Positions 10,599-19,867 of a DNA stretch of 64,000 bases are shown in pieces. Position numbers and translations under genes: made by a program. This DNA is from Lysinibacillus timonensis (GTDB lineage Bacteria > Bacillota > Bacilli > Bacillales_A > Planococcaceae). A model generated the notes under the pieces. That model saw only the letters and a list, made by a program, of their open reading frames with translations. It did not search any database and had not been told where the DNA came from. The first letter of the stretch is position 1, and each line of letters starts with the position of its first letter. The stretch spans positions 3,618,001-3,682,000 of the forward strand of contig NZ_LT985980.1 in the NCBI RefSeq assembly GCF_900291985.1, given 5' to 3'.

Positions 10599-11723
10599 AT
10601 GCTTGTTGCATTAACAGAACAAAATGAACGATTTGTTTTAAGAACAAGTACCCCCAAAGCAATGTTAAAAAAACTTCGAGATCACCATCAGTTTTATTGT
10701 CCTCAGTGTAAAGAACAAGTCCAATTTAAAATTGGATCGATTAAAATCCCTCACTTTGCCCATCAATCCAACAGTCAATGTGATATGTATTTTTCGGAAC
10801 CAGAATCCGAACAACATTTATTAGGGAAAGAACAATTATTACAAATGTTTTCATCTCAAGGATTTGAAGTTCAATTAGAAAGTTATATACCAGATTTAAA
10901 TCAAAGACCCGATTTATTAGTTAATACAAATAGTGGGATTACCTATGCCGTTGAATATCAATGTAGTCCACTGCCAAGTGAACGATTTTTATTAAGAAAT
11001 AAAGGATATAAAAGTTTACAAATTTCTCCAATATGGATATTTGCTACACCTCCAAATCTAAGTTCAAAAATGGGTATAGAGAAAATTTCTTTAAATGAAC
11101 AACTCCAACAATTTGTAGTTCGTTATCATAATCAAGATTTCTTAATGACTTATCATCCGTACAGTAAAAAGTTTTATTACTTTACAAACCTTCTTCATGT
11201 TAAAGGAAATTCATTTTTAACAAAAGTGTTATCAATAACAATAGATAATCAAAAATTCCCTTTTTATTTGCCTAAGAAATTAGAGGAAAGTGAATTTTTA
11301 CAATACTACAAATCATATCTTGTTACGAAAACCCAATACACTAAGTATCGAGTGTTAATAAGCAGGAGCGGAATTAATGATTTATTCTTACGAAGTATTT
11401 ATGAACTCCGTTTAAGTCAATCGAATCTCCCGTTATTCCTTGGAATTCCGTTAAAAGGGAACGAGGAGCTTAATACTTTTTCTTTAGAATGGCAAACGGC
11501 TCTATTTTATTTTATGCACCTACACTGTATCATGCTCCATAACATGAATAGACAAGCTAGTATGCACTTTTTAAAGTGGGCTAAGTTAAAAATTACAAAC
11601 AAAACTATTAATCTAGTTTTAGATTATTGTCGCATTTTACAAAGTCTATCCATTGAACATGTATATAGTCCCGCCGAGGAAAGACAACTCATTAATTTGT
11701 TATATGCCCAATTTCTTGCATAA
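10599..11723 (+). CDS. coiA: Competence protein CoiA
   Basis: Competence-associated protein needed for efficient transformation and recombination of incoming DNA. The N-terminal zinc-finger-like segment (YCPQCKEQV, then IPHFAHQ) and the nuclease-like core (QRPDLLV, YAVEYQCSPL) match the CoiA family. I start at ATG 10599, preceded by ATAGGAGGG, giving 374 residues, close to B. subtilis CoiA. The upstream in-frame extension has no ribosome binding site. The group II intron ends 114 bases upstream, so expression depends on a promoter near or inside the intron's 3' end, or on read-through. Confidence 0.93.
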   Translation: MLVALTEQNERFVLRTSTPKAMLKKLRDHHQFYCPQCKEQVQFKIGSIKIPHFAHQSNSQCDMYFSEPESEQHLLGKEQLLQMFSSQGFEVQLESYIPDLNQRPDLLVNTNSGITYAVEYQCSPLPSERFLLRNKGYKSLQISPIWIFATPPNLSSKMGIEKISLNEQLQQFVVRYHNQDFLMTYHPYSKKFYYFTNLLHVKGNSFLTKVLSITIDNQKFPFYLPKKLEESEFLQYYKSYLVTKTQYTKYRVLISRSGINDLFLRSIYELRLSQSNLPLFLGIPLKGNEELNTFSLEWQTALFYFMHLHCIMLHNMNRQASMHFLKWAKLKITNKTINLVLDYCRILQSLSIEHVYSPAEERQLINLLYAQFLA

Positions 11724-11782
11724 AATTAGGGGAATTGAGAAAATATTAAAGAACTAATTTTTTTGAATCGGAGGCTATCTAA

Positions 11783-13588
11783 ATGGCGAAAAAAGTGTTA
11801 ACACGTGATGAGGTTCCAGTAGAGTTAACTTGGGATTTAACAACGATCTTTTCAAGCGATGATGAATGGGAAAAAGAGTTTAAGGAAATTGAGCAATTAA
11901 TTCCAAACGCAGAACAATTTAAAGGAAAAGTTACTGAAAGTGCAGAGAGATTATTTGATACTTTACAGTTTAATGATCAATTGTCAGAGCGCTTCAGTAG
12001 GCTTTATGTTTATAGTCATCTTAAACACGATCAAGATACAACCAATAGTCTATACCAGGCTATGGACGGCCGTGTTCGATCATTAGGTGCGAAACTAGCA
12101 GCAGCTTGGTCATTTATAACTCCGGAAATTCTATCGGTTGATGAAAATACAATTAATGAGTATTTAAATCATTACGAACCATTACAATTATATGCACAAA
12201 TGTTAAAAGAGTTAAACTTGCAACGTCCTCATGTTCTATCAGCAGACAAAGAAGAGATGTTGGCACAGTTTTCAGAAGTATCTAGTGCTTCAGGTAGCAC
12301 TTTTAGTTCATTAAATAACGCAGATTTACAATTCCCAGTTATTAAAAATGATGAAGGGGAAGATGTTGAATTAACGCATGGTAATTACATTTCATTTTTA
12401 GAAAGCTATAACCGAGATGTGCGTCGAGATGCTTTTAAAGCGATGTACGATACGTATGGCAAATTTAAAAATACTTTTGCTTCTACACTTTCGGGAAATG
12501 TGAAAGCCCATAATGTGAGTGCAAAAATTCGAAAATATCAATCTGCAAGACATGCAGCATTAAGCAATAATCATATACCCGAAAAAGTTTATGATCAACT
12601 TATTTCAACAATCCATGAATATTTACCAGCATTGCATCGATATATTGCACTTCGTAAGGAAGTATTAGGATTAGAAGAGCTTCATATGTATGACTTGTTC
12701 GTTCCATTAGTTAAAGAAATGAAAATTGATATGCCATATGAAAAAGCAAAAGAAATGATGGTAAATAGCTTTGCACCTCTTGGAGAAGAATACCAATCAA
12801 CCGTACAAAAAGGTTTAGATAGTCGTTGGGTAGATGTACTTGAAAACAAAGGGAAACGCAGCGGTGCCTATTCCTCAGGTACGTTTGGAACAAATCCTTA
12901 TGTGCTAATGAACTGGCAAAACAATTTGAATAACTTATTTACATTAGCCCATGAGTTTGGTCATAGTATGCATAGTTACTACACAACGAACAACCAACCA
13001 TATCCTTATGCGGATTATTCTATTTTCGTTGCTGAAGTTGCATCAACATGTAATGAAGAGTTATTATTCGATTATTTGTTGAAAAATACTGAGGACCCTC
13101 AAATGAAAATATATTTATTAAATCATTGGTTAGATGGGTTCAGAAGTACAGTATTCCGACAAACAATGTTTGCTGAATTTGAGCATCTTGTTCATGAGAT
13201 GGACCGTAATGGCGAAGCTATTACTGCAGAGGGCTTAACGAACATTTATTATGATTTAAATAAACAATATTTCGGTGAAGCAATAATAGTTGATGAAGAA
13301 ATTGGGTTAGAGTGGGCAAGAATTCCGCACTTTTACTACAATTATTACGTTTATCAGTATGCTACTGGTCAAAGTGCAGCTACGGCTTTAAGTAAACAAA
13401 TATTAGAAGAAGGTAAGCCGGCTGTTGACAGATATATTAATAACTTCTTAAAAGCCGGTTGCTCGGACTTCCCAATTGAAGTTTTAAAAGCTGCAGGGGT
13501 TGACATGGAATCTCCAGCACCAATACGTGAAGCTTGTAGAGTATTTGAAGAAAAATTAAATGAACTTGAATCATTATTATTAAAGTAA
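11783..13588 (+). CDS. pepF: Oligoendopeptidase F
   Basis: M3-family zinc metallopeptidase that hydrolyses short peptides in the cytoplasm. The zinc motif HEFGH (in LAHEFGHSMHSYY) is present, with the downstream Glu ligand in FVAEVASTCNE. 601 residues is the normal length. The ATG has ATCGGAGG upstream. It follows coiA by about 60 bases with no terminator between, so co-transcription is likely. A hairpin terminator follows, then the roxS gene. Confidence 0.96.
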   Translation: MAKKVLTRDEVPVELTWDLTTIFSSDDEWEKEFKEIEQLIPNAEQFKGKVTESAERLFDTLQFNDQLSERFSRLYVYSHLKHDQDTTNSLYQAMDGRVRSLGAKLAAAWSFITPEILSVDENTINEYLNHYEPLQLYAQMLKELNLQRPHVLSADKEEMLAQFSEVSSASGSTFSSLNNADLQFPVIKNDEGEDVELTHGNYISFLESYNRDVRRDAFKAMYDTYGKFKNTFASTLSGNVKAHNVSAKIRKYQSARHAALSNNHIPEKVYDQLISTIHEYLPALHRYIALRKEVLGLEELHMYDLFVPLVKEMKIDMPYEKAKEMMVNSFAPLGEEYQSTVQKGLDSRWVDVLENKGKRSGAYSSGTFGTNPYVLMNWQNNLNNLFTLAHEFGHSMHSYYTTNNQPYPYADYSIFVAEVASTCNEELLFDYLLKNTEDPQMKIYLLNHWLDGFRSTVFRQTMFAEFEHLVHEMDRNGEAITAEGLTNIYYDLNKQYFGEAIIVDEEIGLEWARIPHFYYNYYVYQYATGQSAATALSKQILEEGKPAVDRYINNFLKAGCSDFPIEVLKAAGVDMESPAPIREACRVFEEKLNELESLLLK

Positions 13589-13600
13589 TGAAACAATAGG

Positions 13601-13630
13601 AAGCTGCAGGGAAACCTGTAGCTTTTTCTT
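13601..13630 (+). terminator. Terminator of pepF
   Basis: AGCTGCAGG/CCTGTAGCT stem with a GAAA loop and T5. Confidence 0.85.
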
Positions 13631-13805
13631 ATGGGATATTCAGTGTTACTCTTCCCATGTATGAATGATTGATTAATTGATTTACAAATAACAAACAAAA
13701 TTTTAGTTTAATTCGTGTTTTCTAGAATACGGACTTGTCCTATTAATTATTTCAATATACCTAAAATATACACTAGAGATATTGTAATCGCTTACTATAT
13801 GACGA

Positions 13806-13878
13806 TTTTGTGAAATTCCTGTCGAAATATTGCGCTAGCCTATTATTCTATGATAAGTTTAATACGTGAAATAAATCA
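13806..13878 (+). promoter_or_regulatory. roxS control region: ResD-like site, -10 and Rex-like site
   Basis: TTTTGTGAAAT (13806-13816) matches the ResD motif TTTGTGAAT and lies about 45-55 bases before the start. A -10 TATGAT sits at 13849-13854 with no good -35, as expected for an activator-dependent promoter. ACGTGAAATAAATCACAA (about 13864-13881) resembles the Rex palindrome TTGTGAAWWWWTTCACAA and covers the start. ResD and Rex control of RoxS is established in B. subtilis; that it holds here is inference from these matches. Confidence 0.78.
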
Positions 13879-13979
13879 CAAAACAAACATACACCCCTTT
13901 GTTTGAACGTGAACATTTCTCCCATCCCCTTTGTGAAAAGAGCTGTCATTATTATACAGAATAATGACAGCTCTTTTAT
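13862..13979 (+). ncRNA. roxS: Small regulatory RNA RoxS (RsaE family)
   Basis: The block GAAATAAATCACAAAACA, then CATACACCCCTTTGTTTGAA and TTTCTCCCATCCCCTTTGTG, is nearly identical to RoxS/RsaE as I know it from B. subtilis and S. aureus. It includes the two C-rich seed regions that pair with Shine-Dalgarno sequences of central-metabolism mRNAs. The 3' end is an 18-bp perfect hairpin, AAAGAGCTGTCATTATT paired with AATAATGACAGCTCTTT, then TTATTTTA (to about 13979). Position between pepF and spxH is the conserved one. Length is about 118 nt; the 5' end is estimated from the -10. Confidence 0.93.
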
Positions 13980-14071
13980 TTTACTTCAATTATTAAGTTC
14001 CTTATTATTTGCCTTCAACATGATAAATCTATAAGTGGTAGATAGAGTTTCCTTCACATGACTCTAATAAA

Positions 14072-14096
14072 AAAAATCTGACCCTAAAGAGCCAGA
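14072..14096 (-). terminator. Terminator of spxH
   Basis: Minus-strand stem CTGGCTC/GGGTCAG with a TTTA loop, followed by T8, about 40 bases after the spxH stop. Confidence 0.8.
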
Positions 14097-14134
14097 CTGA
14101 ATATTTTTTATATAAGATGGATAAGTTCTAAGTA

Positions 14135-14944
14135 TTATGATTTAACACGCCATATTGTGATATTACCATTACAAAGACGTTCTATTTTTTGTTGTAGCAT
14201 ACGTTTTTTTAACTCACGTTCAGCTTCCTCTAATGTAATCGAATATATATCGGCTACATCTTGAGTGGTTAATGAATGGTATCGTTGAAAGAGTTCATCG
14301 AATGTAGGTAGCGGTTGGCTAATTAATTGTTCGCTTAGCATTTCTTCTAATATTCGAACATAAACATCATAAGAATACAAACCACTAACCTTTAAGCCTT
14401 CATCTTCAATACATTCGTTAAAGAAAACGATACTTGGCACTTCATCAATTTCCATTTCTCTTGTGATATATAAATCACATTGGAATGCTCGAGAAGTTTC
14501 TTTTGATCCGAAATCAGAGAGAAATTCATCTAGATCTAAATTAGCCTCTTTCGCAATCTCAAGTAAGGTTGAATAAGATTGGACATTTTTTGTATTCAAA
14601 ATCGTATGTTCCTGCAATTTTTGAATAAACCGAAATGCTGCTCGTTTTCCTTGTAATTCAGCTGCCTTAATCGCGAGGGAAGGTAAAGCAGGATGTGATA
14701 TATCCAATTCGGTACCTGAATAGCAACCTTTTGTACTAAGATTTATGCAGTTTAATGTTGTGAGATGCGTACTAATTACAAAACGCCAAGAGAAGTAATG
14801 ACCATACTCTATTTGAAGTTTTCGAATTATGGATTGTACTTTCAATGCTCTTGAACAAAATGGGTCAATGAAAATATATAATTCTATTGGTTTTGTAACT
14901 TGTGGAGGTGCAATAGGTTCAGATAAAACTTGGATATCATTCAC
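14135..14944 (-). CDS. spxH: ClpXP adaptor SpxH (YjbH), CxxC incomplete
   Basis: DsbA-like thioredoxin-fold adaptor that binds Spx and presents it to ClpXP. At 269 residues it is somewhat shorter than B. subtilis YjbH (about 299). The N-terminal redox-type motif, CPEC in B. subtilis, reads CSRA here (residues 30-33), so only the first Cys remains. That fits adaptor work independent of a disulfide. The start is GTG 14944 after GAGGAGG at eight bases; it overlaps the yjbI stop by one base (TAGTG), implying coupling. Operon yjbI-spxH, transcribed away from roxS. Confidence 0.92.
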   Translation of the reverse strand: MNDIQVLSEPIAPPQVTKPIELYIFIDPFCSRALKVQSIIRKLQIEYGHYFSWRFVISTHLTTLNCINLSTKGCYSGTELDISHPALPSLAIKAAELQGKRAAFRFIQKLQEHTILNTKNVQSYSTLLEIAKEANLDLDEFLSDFGSKETSRAFQCDLYITREMEIDEVPSIVFFNECIEDEGLKVSGLYSYDVYVRILEEMLSEQLISQPLPTFDELFQRYHSLTTQDVADIYSITLEEAERELKKRMLQQKIERLCNGNITIWRVKS

Positions 14945-15342
14945 TAAAATTCCTCCTCATCTTCATTTTGTGTATTAACCATGTGATGAGCGGTTAGAAC
15001 AAGGCGTTTGTAGTAAACTTCCCGGAACTTACCAACAAGTCCTACCTCATCCATTGCTTCGCTCATACACTCAAGCCAAGCTTGTGCGTGATCAGGCGTT
15101 ATTTTAAATGGCAAATGACGCGCTCTCATCATTGGATGACCATGTTCTTCGGTATATAAATTTGGCCCACCTAGGTACTGGGTCTGAAATTGAATTTGTT
15201 TACGTGCTGTTTCTGTTAAATCTTCAGGAAAGAGTGGACGTAACAATGGATGCTTATCAACACGTTTGTAAAAAGCATGTATTAGCTCTTCAAGTTTTTC
15301 AGCACCTAGTTCCTCGTAAGGAATCGTGTATTTTCGATTCAT
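14944..15342 (-). CDS. yjbI: Truncated hemoglobin YjbI
   Basis: Group II truncated globin that binds heme and oxygen; in B. subtilis it supports Spx control together with YjbH. Family features: LHAFYKRV-like helix (HAFYKRVDKHPLL), FQTQYLGGPNLYTEEHGHPMMRARH carrying the distal pocket and proximal-His region, and the C-terminal YYKRLVLTAHHMV helix. I start at ATG 15342, which has AAGGAAGGAG upstream, giving 132 residues; the longer frame lacks a ribosome binding site. First gene of the yjbI-spxH operon. Confidence 0.94.
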   Translation of the reverse strand: MNRKYTIPYEELGAEKLEELIHAFYKRVDKHPLLRPLFPEDLTETARKQIQFQTQYLGGPNLYTEEHGHPMMRARHLPFKITPDHAQAWLECMSEAMDEVGLVGKFREVYYKRLVLTAHHMVNTQNEDEEEF

Positions 15343-15433
15343 AGGTGTAACTCCTTCCTTGGTTCTGAACAAAATCCAATTTTACAAATAAATATTTATA
15401 CTTCTAAGAATGATTTTTTGTAGTAATATATTC

Positions 15434-15462
15434 ATTCTATCAACGTAAACTTTATTTCTCAA
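15434..15462 (-). promoter_or_regulatory. SigA-type promoter of yjbI-spxH
   Basis: Minus strand: TTGAGA (15462-15457), 17-bp spacer, TAGAAT (15439-15434). It lies about 90 bases before the yjbI start. Confidence 0.65.
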
Positions 15463-15530
15463 ATAAAATGGCATGAGGATTGTTTACAACATTGGAAATT
15501 CCTACAATACAGAGTGAACTCTAGCAAAAT

Positions 15531-16229
15531 TCATCCTCGATAATAATTTACAACCTTTTGTACATAGTTAGCAGTTTCTTTAAATGGTGGGATGCCACCG
15601 TATTTTGAAACGTTCCCTGGGCCAGCATTATAAGCAGCAAGAGCCAATTCAATATTGTGATTAAATTTTGCGAGCATCTCGCTTAAATATTTTGTACCCC
15701 CCATGATATTTTGCTCCGGGTCGTTACTGTCCGTTACTCCCAAATACTTTGCAGTTCCCGGCATAAGTTGCATTAAGCCAGTAGCTCCTGCAGAACTAAC
15801 CGCGTGAGGATTGAAATTAGATTCTTGTTTAATAACTGCTTGAATTAGTTTTTCAGGAACCCCATATTTTTTAGCAGCCCTAGCAATAATGTCTTGGAAA
15901 GATTCTTCACCTGAAAAGTGAACATTCGTATTCTTGTCTTCGTTAGCAGTATTCCCTTGTGATAATAATTCATAATAAGATGAAGGTATGTATGAAGTAT
16001 TTTGATTGAACAAATATGAATTGATATCGGTTGTGCCCAAGTTTTCATTTAAGTTAGTTATATCATTTGAATAACTTGATGATGTATCTTCTAATACTTC
16101 TTCAAGTAATTGTGTAAAAATGGAGTTCTCATCGTTATTCAGTGAAGTCAATTTATTAGATGAACCAATTGATTGAATAGCTTGAATCTCAAGAAGTAAT
16201 TTCATCGATGCTGAGTCCATAAATTGCAT
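15531..16229 (-). CDS. yjbJ: Lytic transglycosylase, SLT domain
   Basis: Cleaves peptidoglycan glycan strands. The C-terminal SLT domain (about residues 110-232) has the catalytic Glu in KQESNFNP, then SAGATGLMQLMPGTA and AAYNAGPGNV, the classic family motifs. The first 100 residues are low-complexity and Ser/Asn-rich, with no signal peptide or membrane helix, as in B. subtilis YjbJ; how it reaches the wall is not visible. Start ATG 16229 overlaps the yjbK stop (TGATG), so translation is probably coupled. Confidence 0.9.
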   Translation of the reverse strand: MQFMDSASMKLLLEIQAIQSIGSSNKLTSLNNDENSIFTQLLEEVLEDTSSSYSNDITNLNENLGTTDINSYLFNQNTSYIPSSYYELLSQGNTANEDKNTNVHFSGEESFQDIIARAAKKYGVPEKLIQAVIKQESNFNPHAVSSAGATGLMQLMPGTAKYLGVTDSNDPEQNIMGGTKYLSEMLAKFNHNIELALAAYNAGPGNVSKYGGIPPFKETANYVQKVVNYYRG

Positions 16230-16816
16230 CAACCTTTCTTTTCATTTAATGCTTGCATAAAGCGAGCAATTTTTTTCTCTGTTTTTATTCGCTTAATGTT
16301 GTAACTAGTCAAAAATTTATTAAAAATAATTGCTCCTGATTTTTCATCGTTTGTTTCATATTCTACCTCATAATCGTCACAGTTTAAATAGAATGAGTGG
16401 TCAAAAACTAGTATACCGCCTTCGTATGGAATTTCAATACGATCTGTTGTAAGAGAACCGAACATCTTTAAATCTTGGATAGGGACCAGTAGTTGTTGTA
16501 ATTTTTCCTTAACTAGTGGAGCTTCAAAGTTATTACCGTTAAGCATATCAATTGCTTGCTGTTTGTTTAAAATATCCGTAGTTTCTAAATGGGTATTTTG
16601 AGCTGTTTTTTCTTTTAAGGTACATTCGATTTTAGCGTTAGTTTCTCTAATTCTAAGACCACTATGTAAATGTTTCAAATGCCACCTAGGTGTATCGAAA
16701 TAATAGTTTGTTTGTCGGACAATCCGGTTATTTTCAATTGCAAAAGAAGTTAACAGATGTTCATACTGTTCTTTTGTTAACATATTTTTAAATTCAATTT
16801 CTATTTCCTGTGCCAT
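16229..16816 (-). CDS. yjbK: CYTH-domain protein YjbK
   Basis: CYTH-superfamily triphosphate tunnel enzyme; members hydrolyse triphosphate substrates with Mg or Mn. The defining ExExK motif is seen as EIEIEFK at the N-terminus, followed by a RxR-type RIRE segment and the acidic strand VFDHSFYLNCDDYEVEYE. 195 residues, as expected. The true substrate is unknown. ATG 16816, with AAAGGAAG upstream. First gene of the yjbK-yjbJ pair, divergent from yjbL. Confidence 0.9.
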   Translation of the reverse strand: MAQEIEIEFKNMLTKEQYEHLLTSFAIENNRIVRQTNYYFDTPRWHLKHLHSGLRIRETNAKIECTLKEKTAQNTHLETTDILNKQQAIDMLNGNNFEAPLVKEKLQQLLVPIQDLKMFGSLTTDRIEIPYEGGILVFDHSFYLNCDDYEVEYETNDEKSGAIIFNKFLTSYNIKRIKTEKKIARFMQALNEKKG

Positions 16817-16922
16817 ATATTTCTTCCTTTCTAAGAAAAACAGTGGAATTTATTTAATCTTTTTCTCGAATGTTCTCTGCTATGTTAAAATATGAAATGA
16901 ATAGTGACATGAAGGGAATGTA

Positions 16923-17321
16923 ATGACTTTGCGCAACATTTATCACGTTGAAAAATTTGAATATGTACATAATGAGCTTCATTTTAGTTTATACGAAAAT
17001 GAGTTTGAAATACAGTTTAAACCTGCGAGACAAGTAATAGCTGATTCCGATCATATGGCGTTTGTTTACCTAATAGAAGAAGGAGATAACTATAGTTACA
17101 TTCGTTTTACTCAGGAATTTTGGCCACAATTAGTAGAAAGTGTACTAGGTGAATATAATCCTTTTTTGAAAATAGGGAATGAAAGTAGGGAGCTTGAGGG
17201 CTTTCGTGATGAATTATTAACACTCGTTTACAATATTGAAGGTAACGATAATTATGGTGAAGAGTTCGTAAAAGCAGTGGAAGAAAGTTTCGAACAAATT
17301 CTTCAAGGGAATGGGAAATAA
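16923..17321 (+). CDS. yjbL: UPF0738 family protein YjbL
   Basis: 132-residue soluble protein of unknown function. The segment ADSDHMAFVYLIEE followed by YSYIRFTQEFWPQL matches my memory of the UPF0738/YjbL family, and the position between yjbK and relQ is the conserved one. No known catalytic motif, signal peptide or membrane helix. ATG 16923 is preceded by GAAGGGAATG. No clear terminator separates it from relQ, about 100 bases downstream. Confidence 0.8.
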   Translation: MTLRNIYHVEKFEYVHNELHFSLYENEFEIQFKPARQVIADSDHMAFVYLIEEGDNYSYIRFTQEFWPQLVESVLGEYNPFLKIGNESRELEGFRDELLTLVYNIEGNDNYGEEFVKAVEESFEQILQGNGK

Positions 17322-17418
17322 AACTGGTAACAAAATGATATTAGATAACTTTTTGGGGAAAAGGTCATCTATTCATCAATGCAATTGGTGAATTGTTTTA
17401 TGCTGGGAGGAATTTACT

Positions 17419-18090
17419 ATGGGACAATGGGATTTATTTTTAAGTCCATATAAACAAGCAGTTGACGAATTAAAAATAAAGTTAAAAGGGATGCGTACTC
17501 AATTTGGTATTCGAGGGAATACTTCCCCTATAGAATTTGTAACTGGAAGGGTGAAACCGTTAGCAAGTATTTATGATAAATCGCTTGAAAAGGGAATTGC
17601 CTTTGAACCATCAGAACGCTTAGCAGCTGAAATGCAAGATATTGCAGGAGTTCGGATTATGTGCCAGTTTGTAGATGATATTTCTACAGTAAATAACCTT
17701 ATTAGACAGAGAGATGATTTACAGGTAATAGAAGAAATTGATTATATTGAGAATGAAAAACCGAGTGGCTATCGTTCCTACCATATGATTGTTGAGTACC
17801 CTGTTGAAACGATTAATGGGAAAATAAAAGTATTAGTTGAAATTCAAATTCGTACCCTTGCAATGAACTTTTGGGCGTCAATTGAACATTCATTAAATTA
17901 TAAATATAAAGGGATATTCCCAGAAGAAATAAAAAATCGGTTACAGAGCGCAGCAGAAGCCGCATTTCGATTAGATGAGGAAATGTCCTCTATTCGTCAT
18001 GAAATCCAAGAAGCACAAGCATATTTTAGTGAAGTGAAGGAAGCATCTAACGCAAGCATTCCTACCAATAAGGAAAAGGAACGTGAGTAA
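17419..18090 (+). CDS. relQ: Small alarmone synthetase RelQ/SAS1
   Basis: Transfers pyrophosphate from ATP to GDP or GTP to make (p)ppGpp in the cytoplasm. A single synthetase domain without hydrolase, TGS or ACT domains: [11 protein letters not shown], then [12 protein letters not shown] and the signature [22 protein letters not shown]. 223 residues, usual for SAS1. ATG 17419 has GGGAGGAA upstream. It overlaps nadK by eight bases, the conserved relQ-nadK-rluD arrangement, so these genes are co-transcribed. Confidence 0.95.
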   Translation: MGQWDLFLSPYKQAVDELKIKLKGMRTQFGIRGNTSPIEFVTGRVKPLASIYDKSLEKGIAFEPSERLAAEMQDIAGVRIMCQFVDDISTVNNLIRQRDDLQVIEEIDYIENEKPSGYRSYHMIVEYPVETINGKIKVLVEIQIRTLAMNFWASIEHSLNYKYKGIFPEEIKNRLQSAAEAAFRLDEEMSSIRHEIQEAQAYFSEVKEASNASIPTNKEKERE

Positions 18091-18886
18091 ATTGAAATTT
18101 TCAATACAATCCCGTAGAGACAATCAATCAAATGAATTAAGAGACTTGGCAAAGAAGTACTTACAGGATTTTGGCCTTATTTATGATGAAGATGAACCTG
18201 ACATTGTTATTTCTATAGGTGGAGATGGCACATTATTACATGCATTTCACCGACACACACATCGATTAGATAAAGTGGCTTTTGTAGGAATCCATACAGG
18301 CCATTTAGGATTTTATGCGGATTGGAAGCCTTCTGAATTAGAAAAATTAGTATTGTCAATTGCGAATCAGAAATTTAATGTAGTTGAATATCCGTTGTTA
18401 GAAGTAAAAGTACAACATAATCATTCAGATATGAATACTTACCTAGCGTTAAACGAAGCTACCGTAAAATCACCAGAGATTACGCTTGTAATGGATATTG
18501 AATTAAACGGAAATCATTTCGAATGCTTTAGAGGCGATGGGCTATGTATATCGACACCATCTGGAAGTACAGCATACAATAAAGCCTTAGGTGGAGCTAT
18601 CATCCATCCAACTTTACAAGCATTTCAAATTACTGAAATGGCTTCGATTAATAATCGTGTTTTCCGTACTGTAGGTTCTTCTTTAGTGTTACCAGCACAC
18701 CATAATTGTGCGTTAAAACCAGTATCGAACCAGAAAATTATGATGACAGTCGATCATATTCAACTTGTTCATTCAGATTTGCAGTCCATTTCGTTTAGAG
18801 TAGCTTCGGAAAAAGTACGCTTTGCTCGATTTAGACCATTTCCATTTTGGGAACGGGTACACGATTCCTTTATTGCAAATGAATAG
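18083..18886 (+). CDS. nadK: NAD kinase
   Basis: Phosphorylates NAD to NADP. The [11 protein letters not shown] motif (with the catalytic Asp) and the NE/D-rich [10 protein letters not shown] and [21 protein letters not shown] segments are all present; 267 residues is typical. The start is ambiguous: GTG 18083 overlaps relQ, while TTG 18092 would give the KFSIQSR-type N-terminus seen in B. subtilis NadF. AAGGAAAAGGAA serves either. Operon relQ-nadK-rluD-like. Confidence 0.95.
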   Translation: MSKLKFSIQSRRDNQSNELRDLAKKYLQDFGLIYDEDEPDIVISIGGDGTLLHAFHRHTHRLDKVAFVGIHTGHLGFYADWKPSELEKLVLSIANQKFNVVEYPLLEVKVQHNHSDMNTYLALNEATVKSPEITLVMDIELNGNHFECFRGDGLCISTPSGSTAYNKALGGAIIHPTLQAFQITEMASINNRVFRTVGSSLVLPAHHNCALKPVSNQKIMMTVDHIQLVHSDLQSISFRVASEKVRFARFRPFPFWERVHDSFIANE

Positions 18887-18895
18887 GAAGATAAA

Positions 18896-19813
18896 ATGAA
18901 TAAGAGATTTAAAGTAACATTTCAAGCTTTAGAAAACGGAGAATTGCTTCGGGATGCCATTGCAAGGCAAGGTATATCAAAGAAGGCACTTACATCCATC
19001 AAATTTAACGGTGGGAATATTTTCGTTAATGGAGTTGAAAGAACCGTTCGATATCCATTAACTGCAGGTGATTTTGTAACGATTGTTTTTCCATCTGAAG
19101 AAAAAAGTGAAGGCCTATTGGTTGAACATGGAAAACTAGATATTGTTTATGAAGATGAGGCCATTCTTATTATCGATAAACCACCATTTATCAATACCAT
19201 TCCCTCTAGGGAACATCCAACTGGGAGCATTGCTAACTTAGTTCTAGGTTATTTCGAAAAACAAGGAATTGATTCAACCGTTCATATTGTAACGAGGCTC
19301 GATCGTGATACTTCGGGATTACTATGTATTGCTAAACATAGCCACGTACATCATTTATTGGGTGTACAGCAACGACAAAACCTCATTAATAAGCAATACG
19401 AAGCCATTGTACATGGTCATGTACAGAGAGACTTTCAAACCGTTATTGCACCGATTGGTCGTAAAACAACTAGTATTATTGAGCGAGAAGTGCGTCAGGA
19501 TGGGCAATTTGCACAAACTGACGTTTTAGTCCTTGAGCGCAGTCATTATAATAGTTACCCGATTTCCCATGTCAGATTAAAGCTACATACTGGTCGAACA
19601 CATCAAATACGAGTACATATGGCTCATCTAGGTCATCCAATTGTTGGGGATGAGCTGTATGGGGGAAATAGAGAGCTCTATGAAAGGCAAGCTTTGCATT
19701 GTGTAATGCTGGAAATGAATCACCCTTTAACTGGAGAAAAATTAATTTTTTCTTCTGAAATACTTGAAACGATGAAGAATTTATTAAATAATAATGAGAT
19801 GTTCGAAGAATAG
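18896..19813 (+). CDS. yjbO: RluD-family pseudouridine synthase
   Basis: Isomerises uridine to pseudouridine in RNA. The catalytic Asp lies in [11 protein letters not shown], and the family strand [23 protein letters not shown] follows. A short S4-like N-terminal region (about residues 15-65) precedes the catalytic domain. 305 residues, as for YjbO. The RNA target cannot be told from sequence. ATG 18896 follows AGGAAG. Last gene of the relQ operon; its stop codon lies inside the loop of the terminator. Confidence 0.92.
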   Translation: MNKRFKVTFQALENGELLRDAIARQGISKKALTSIKFNGGNIFVNGVERTVRYPLTAGDFVTIVFPSEEKSEGLLVEHGKLDIVYEDEAILIIDKPPFINTIPSREHPTGSIANLVLGYFEKQGIDSTVHIVTRLDRDTSGLLCIAKHSHVHHLLGVQQRQNLINKQYEAIVHGHVQRDFQTVIAPIGRKTTSIIEREVRQDGQFAQTDVLVLERSHYNSYPISHVRLKLHTGRTHQIRVHMAHLGHPIVGDELYGGNRELYERQALHCVMLEMNHPLTGEKLIFSSEILETMKNLLNNNEMFEE

Positions 19814-19834
19814 TTATTTCGGGCATCTTTTTTT
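19798..19834 (+). terminator. Terminator overlapping the yjbO stop
   Basis: GATGTTCGAA pairs with TTCGGGCATC (two G-U pairs), followed by T7. The TAG stop of yjbO is in the loop. Confidence 0.8.
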
Positions 19835-19867
19835 ATAGAACATTATTTTTGAAAGGAGGGGACAAGC

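Noticed and set aside
19814-19867. An M-box magnesium riboswitch before mgtE
   Set aside because: Only about 50 bases separate mgtE from the preceding stop, and most of that is the yjbO terminator.
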